From: Meandrina meandrites
Lineage: Eukaryota > Cnidaria > Anthozoa > Scleractinia > Meandrinidae
Assembly (NCBI GenBank): GCA_963693305.1
Contig: OY855915.1
Coordinates: forward strand, 14,975,840-15,039,839
DNA length: 64,000 nucleotides
Reading direction: 5' to 3'
Shown: piece after piece, positions 63,001-64,000 of the stretch
Numbering within the stretch: position 1 is the first letter of the stretch
Layout of the letters: each line of letters begins with the position of its first letter
Made by a program: the position numbers and the translations under genes
The notes under the pieces: generated by a model
Told to the model about the DNA's origin: nothing
Database searches by the model: none
The model's input: only the letters and a program-made list of their open reading frames with translations

Positions 63001-64000
63001 GAAATTGTGCCTAGGTAAGCACTTGCAAGGACTACCTCATTGATAGGGAAATTACCGCCATACACCACCGTGCTAAAGATAGCTGTGAACAATGCAAAGC
63101 CTGAAATGTGAGACTCGCGTGACTACCTTCTTACGTGACTACCTTCTTACTGCCTAACTGTATAAACCAATTACGTAAAGAAAATAGGTGTCATTAATAG
63201 CATTCAAATAGTGGAATGTTTAATTCATGTCCATACATGTCCCAAGCGAAGTTCCAGATTAAGACCATTACATCATCACAAATGTCACAACGGCTATGGG
63301 CGATGGTGCAATATCGGATTGTATGACTTGCGTGACTACTTTGCCAGTCCTTTGCTCTTGGTACAAAACAAATGTAATTTAACCGTGACTTTTCTGAGTA
63401 AGAAAACTGTTAAGGTGATTCCACTGAATTGCATTACGCATCCTTGCTGCGCATGAGTTTTCGCGTCATTTAGCGCGTGCACAAGCACGCGTGCACACAC
63501 AACATTATGGCTTTTCTTTCAGGTTAAGCTCAGAAGAGAAATAAATGGTCATTTTCTTCTAAACGAGCACGGTGACCCCCATTTTTAATGCATAAATTTA
63601 AAAGACATCCGGTTGACTACAATATATCGCAATTTAAAGAAAAGTTTAATACTCTACTTTGAGATATTTTTATTTCAATGCTTTAAAAAGTACGTTTTGA
63701 GGTAGTGCTGCTTACGCACGCACGCAGCAAAATCTTTAATTTCTTTCATAATTTTAATTCCACTTTAATTAAAATGGTTTATTATGTAAGATTAAAGTCT
63801 ATTTCGTTGAACTGCTTCGATATTTTAACGCAAGAAACGATTTTTTCTAGAAATGATAGTTCCCTTTTCGGATTATGAGCGTTCCTAGTATGAACCTCGT
63901 GGGTCATATGTTTACTATAATAGCCATCCAGGTGGCATAAAAAAAAGCACGGCGACCCCCATGTTTTATTGCATTTTTGTAACGCTCATAACATAATTAT
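63001..64000. other. Unassigned; two direct GTGACCCCCAT-type motifs
   Basis: AGCACGGTGACCCCCATTTT (63,568) and AGCACGGCGACCCCCATGTT (63,946) are direct repeats about 378 bases apart, possibly ends of the GGGGTCACCGA repeat family seen at 19.5 and 36.2 kb. No gene recognised. Confidence 0.5.

Overview
The window is nuclear DNA from an animal, most likely a cnidarian and probably a stony coral. It has no operons or bacterial gene density. It has GT-AG introns, a tRNA-derived SINE, an L2/CR1-like LINE fragment, PIF/Harbinger, THAP/TTAA, MULE-like and foldback DNA elements, a Polinton-type polymerase fragment, and a decayed TPR exon of the kind that is expanded in coral and anemone genomes. The organism call rests on my recognition of these families, not on a database search. 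Layout: 1-10 kb is repeats only: a 305-bp tandem duplication with a foldback element in one copy, a frameshifted N-terminal piece of a Polinton-like family B DNA polymerase (minus strand), and a 1.2-kb MITE. 10.2-12.1 kb holds the last three coding exons of Bax inhibitor 1 (TMBIM6) on the plus strand; its 5' exons are not visible here. 12.2-41.9 kb is intergenic DNA packed with nested mobile elements (two related Harbinger copies, foldbacks, TTAA elements, a MULE-like element with tandem-repeat termini, a 22-bp array), plus the TPR and LINE remnants. 41,967-56,402 is the one complete gene: seven plus-strand exons that join in phase to a 539-residue membrane protein. It has a signal peptide, a split bacterial-type ligand-binding domain, TM1, a pore loop carrying the potassium-channel signature TVGYGD, TM3, the second ligand-binding lobe, TM4 and a short cytoplasmic coiled coil. 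This is the layout of the prokaryotic potassium-selective glutamate receptor GluR0, without the large N-terminal domain of vertebrate receptors. Its introns carry a THAP-encoding transposon, several MITEs and a 0.95-kb palindrome. 56.6-64 kb is again repeats, with one possible minus-strand exon near 61.45 kb. The two real genes are unrelated neighbours: TMBIM6 is an endoplasmic-reticulum calcium-leak/anti-apoptotic protein and the other is a predicted ligand-gated potassium channel. Everything else is mobile or repeat DNA at various stages of decay.
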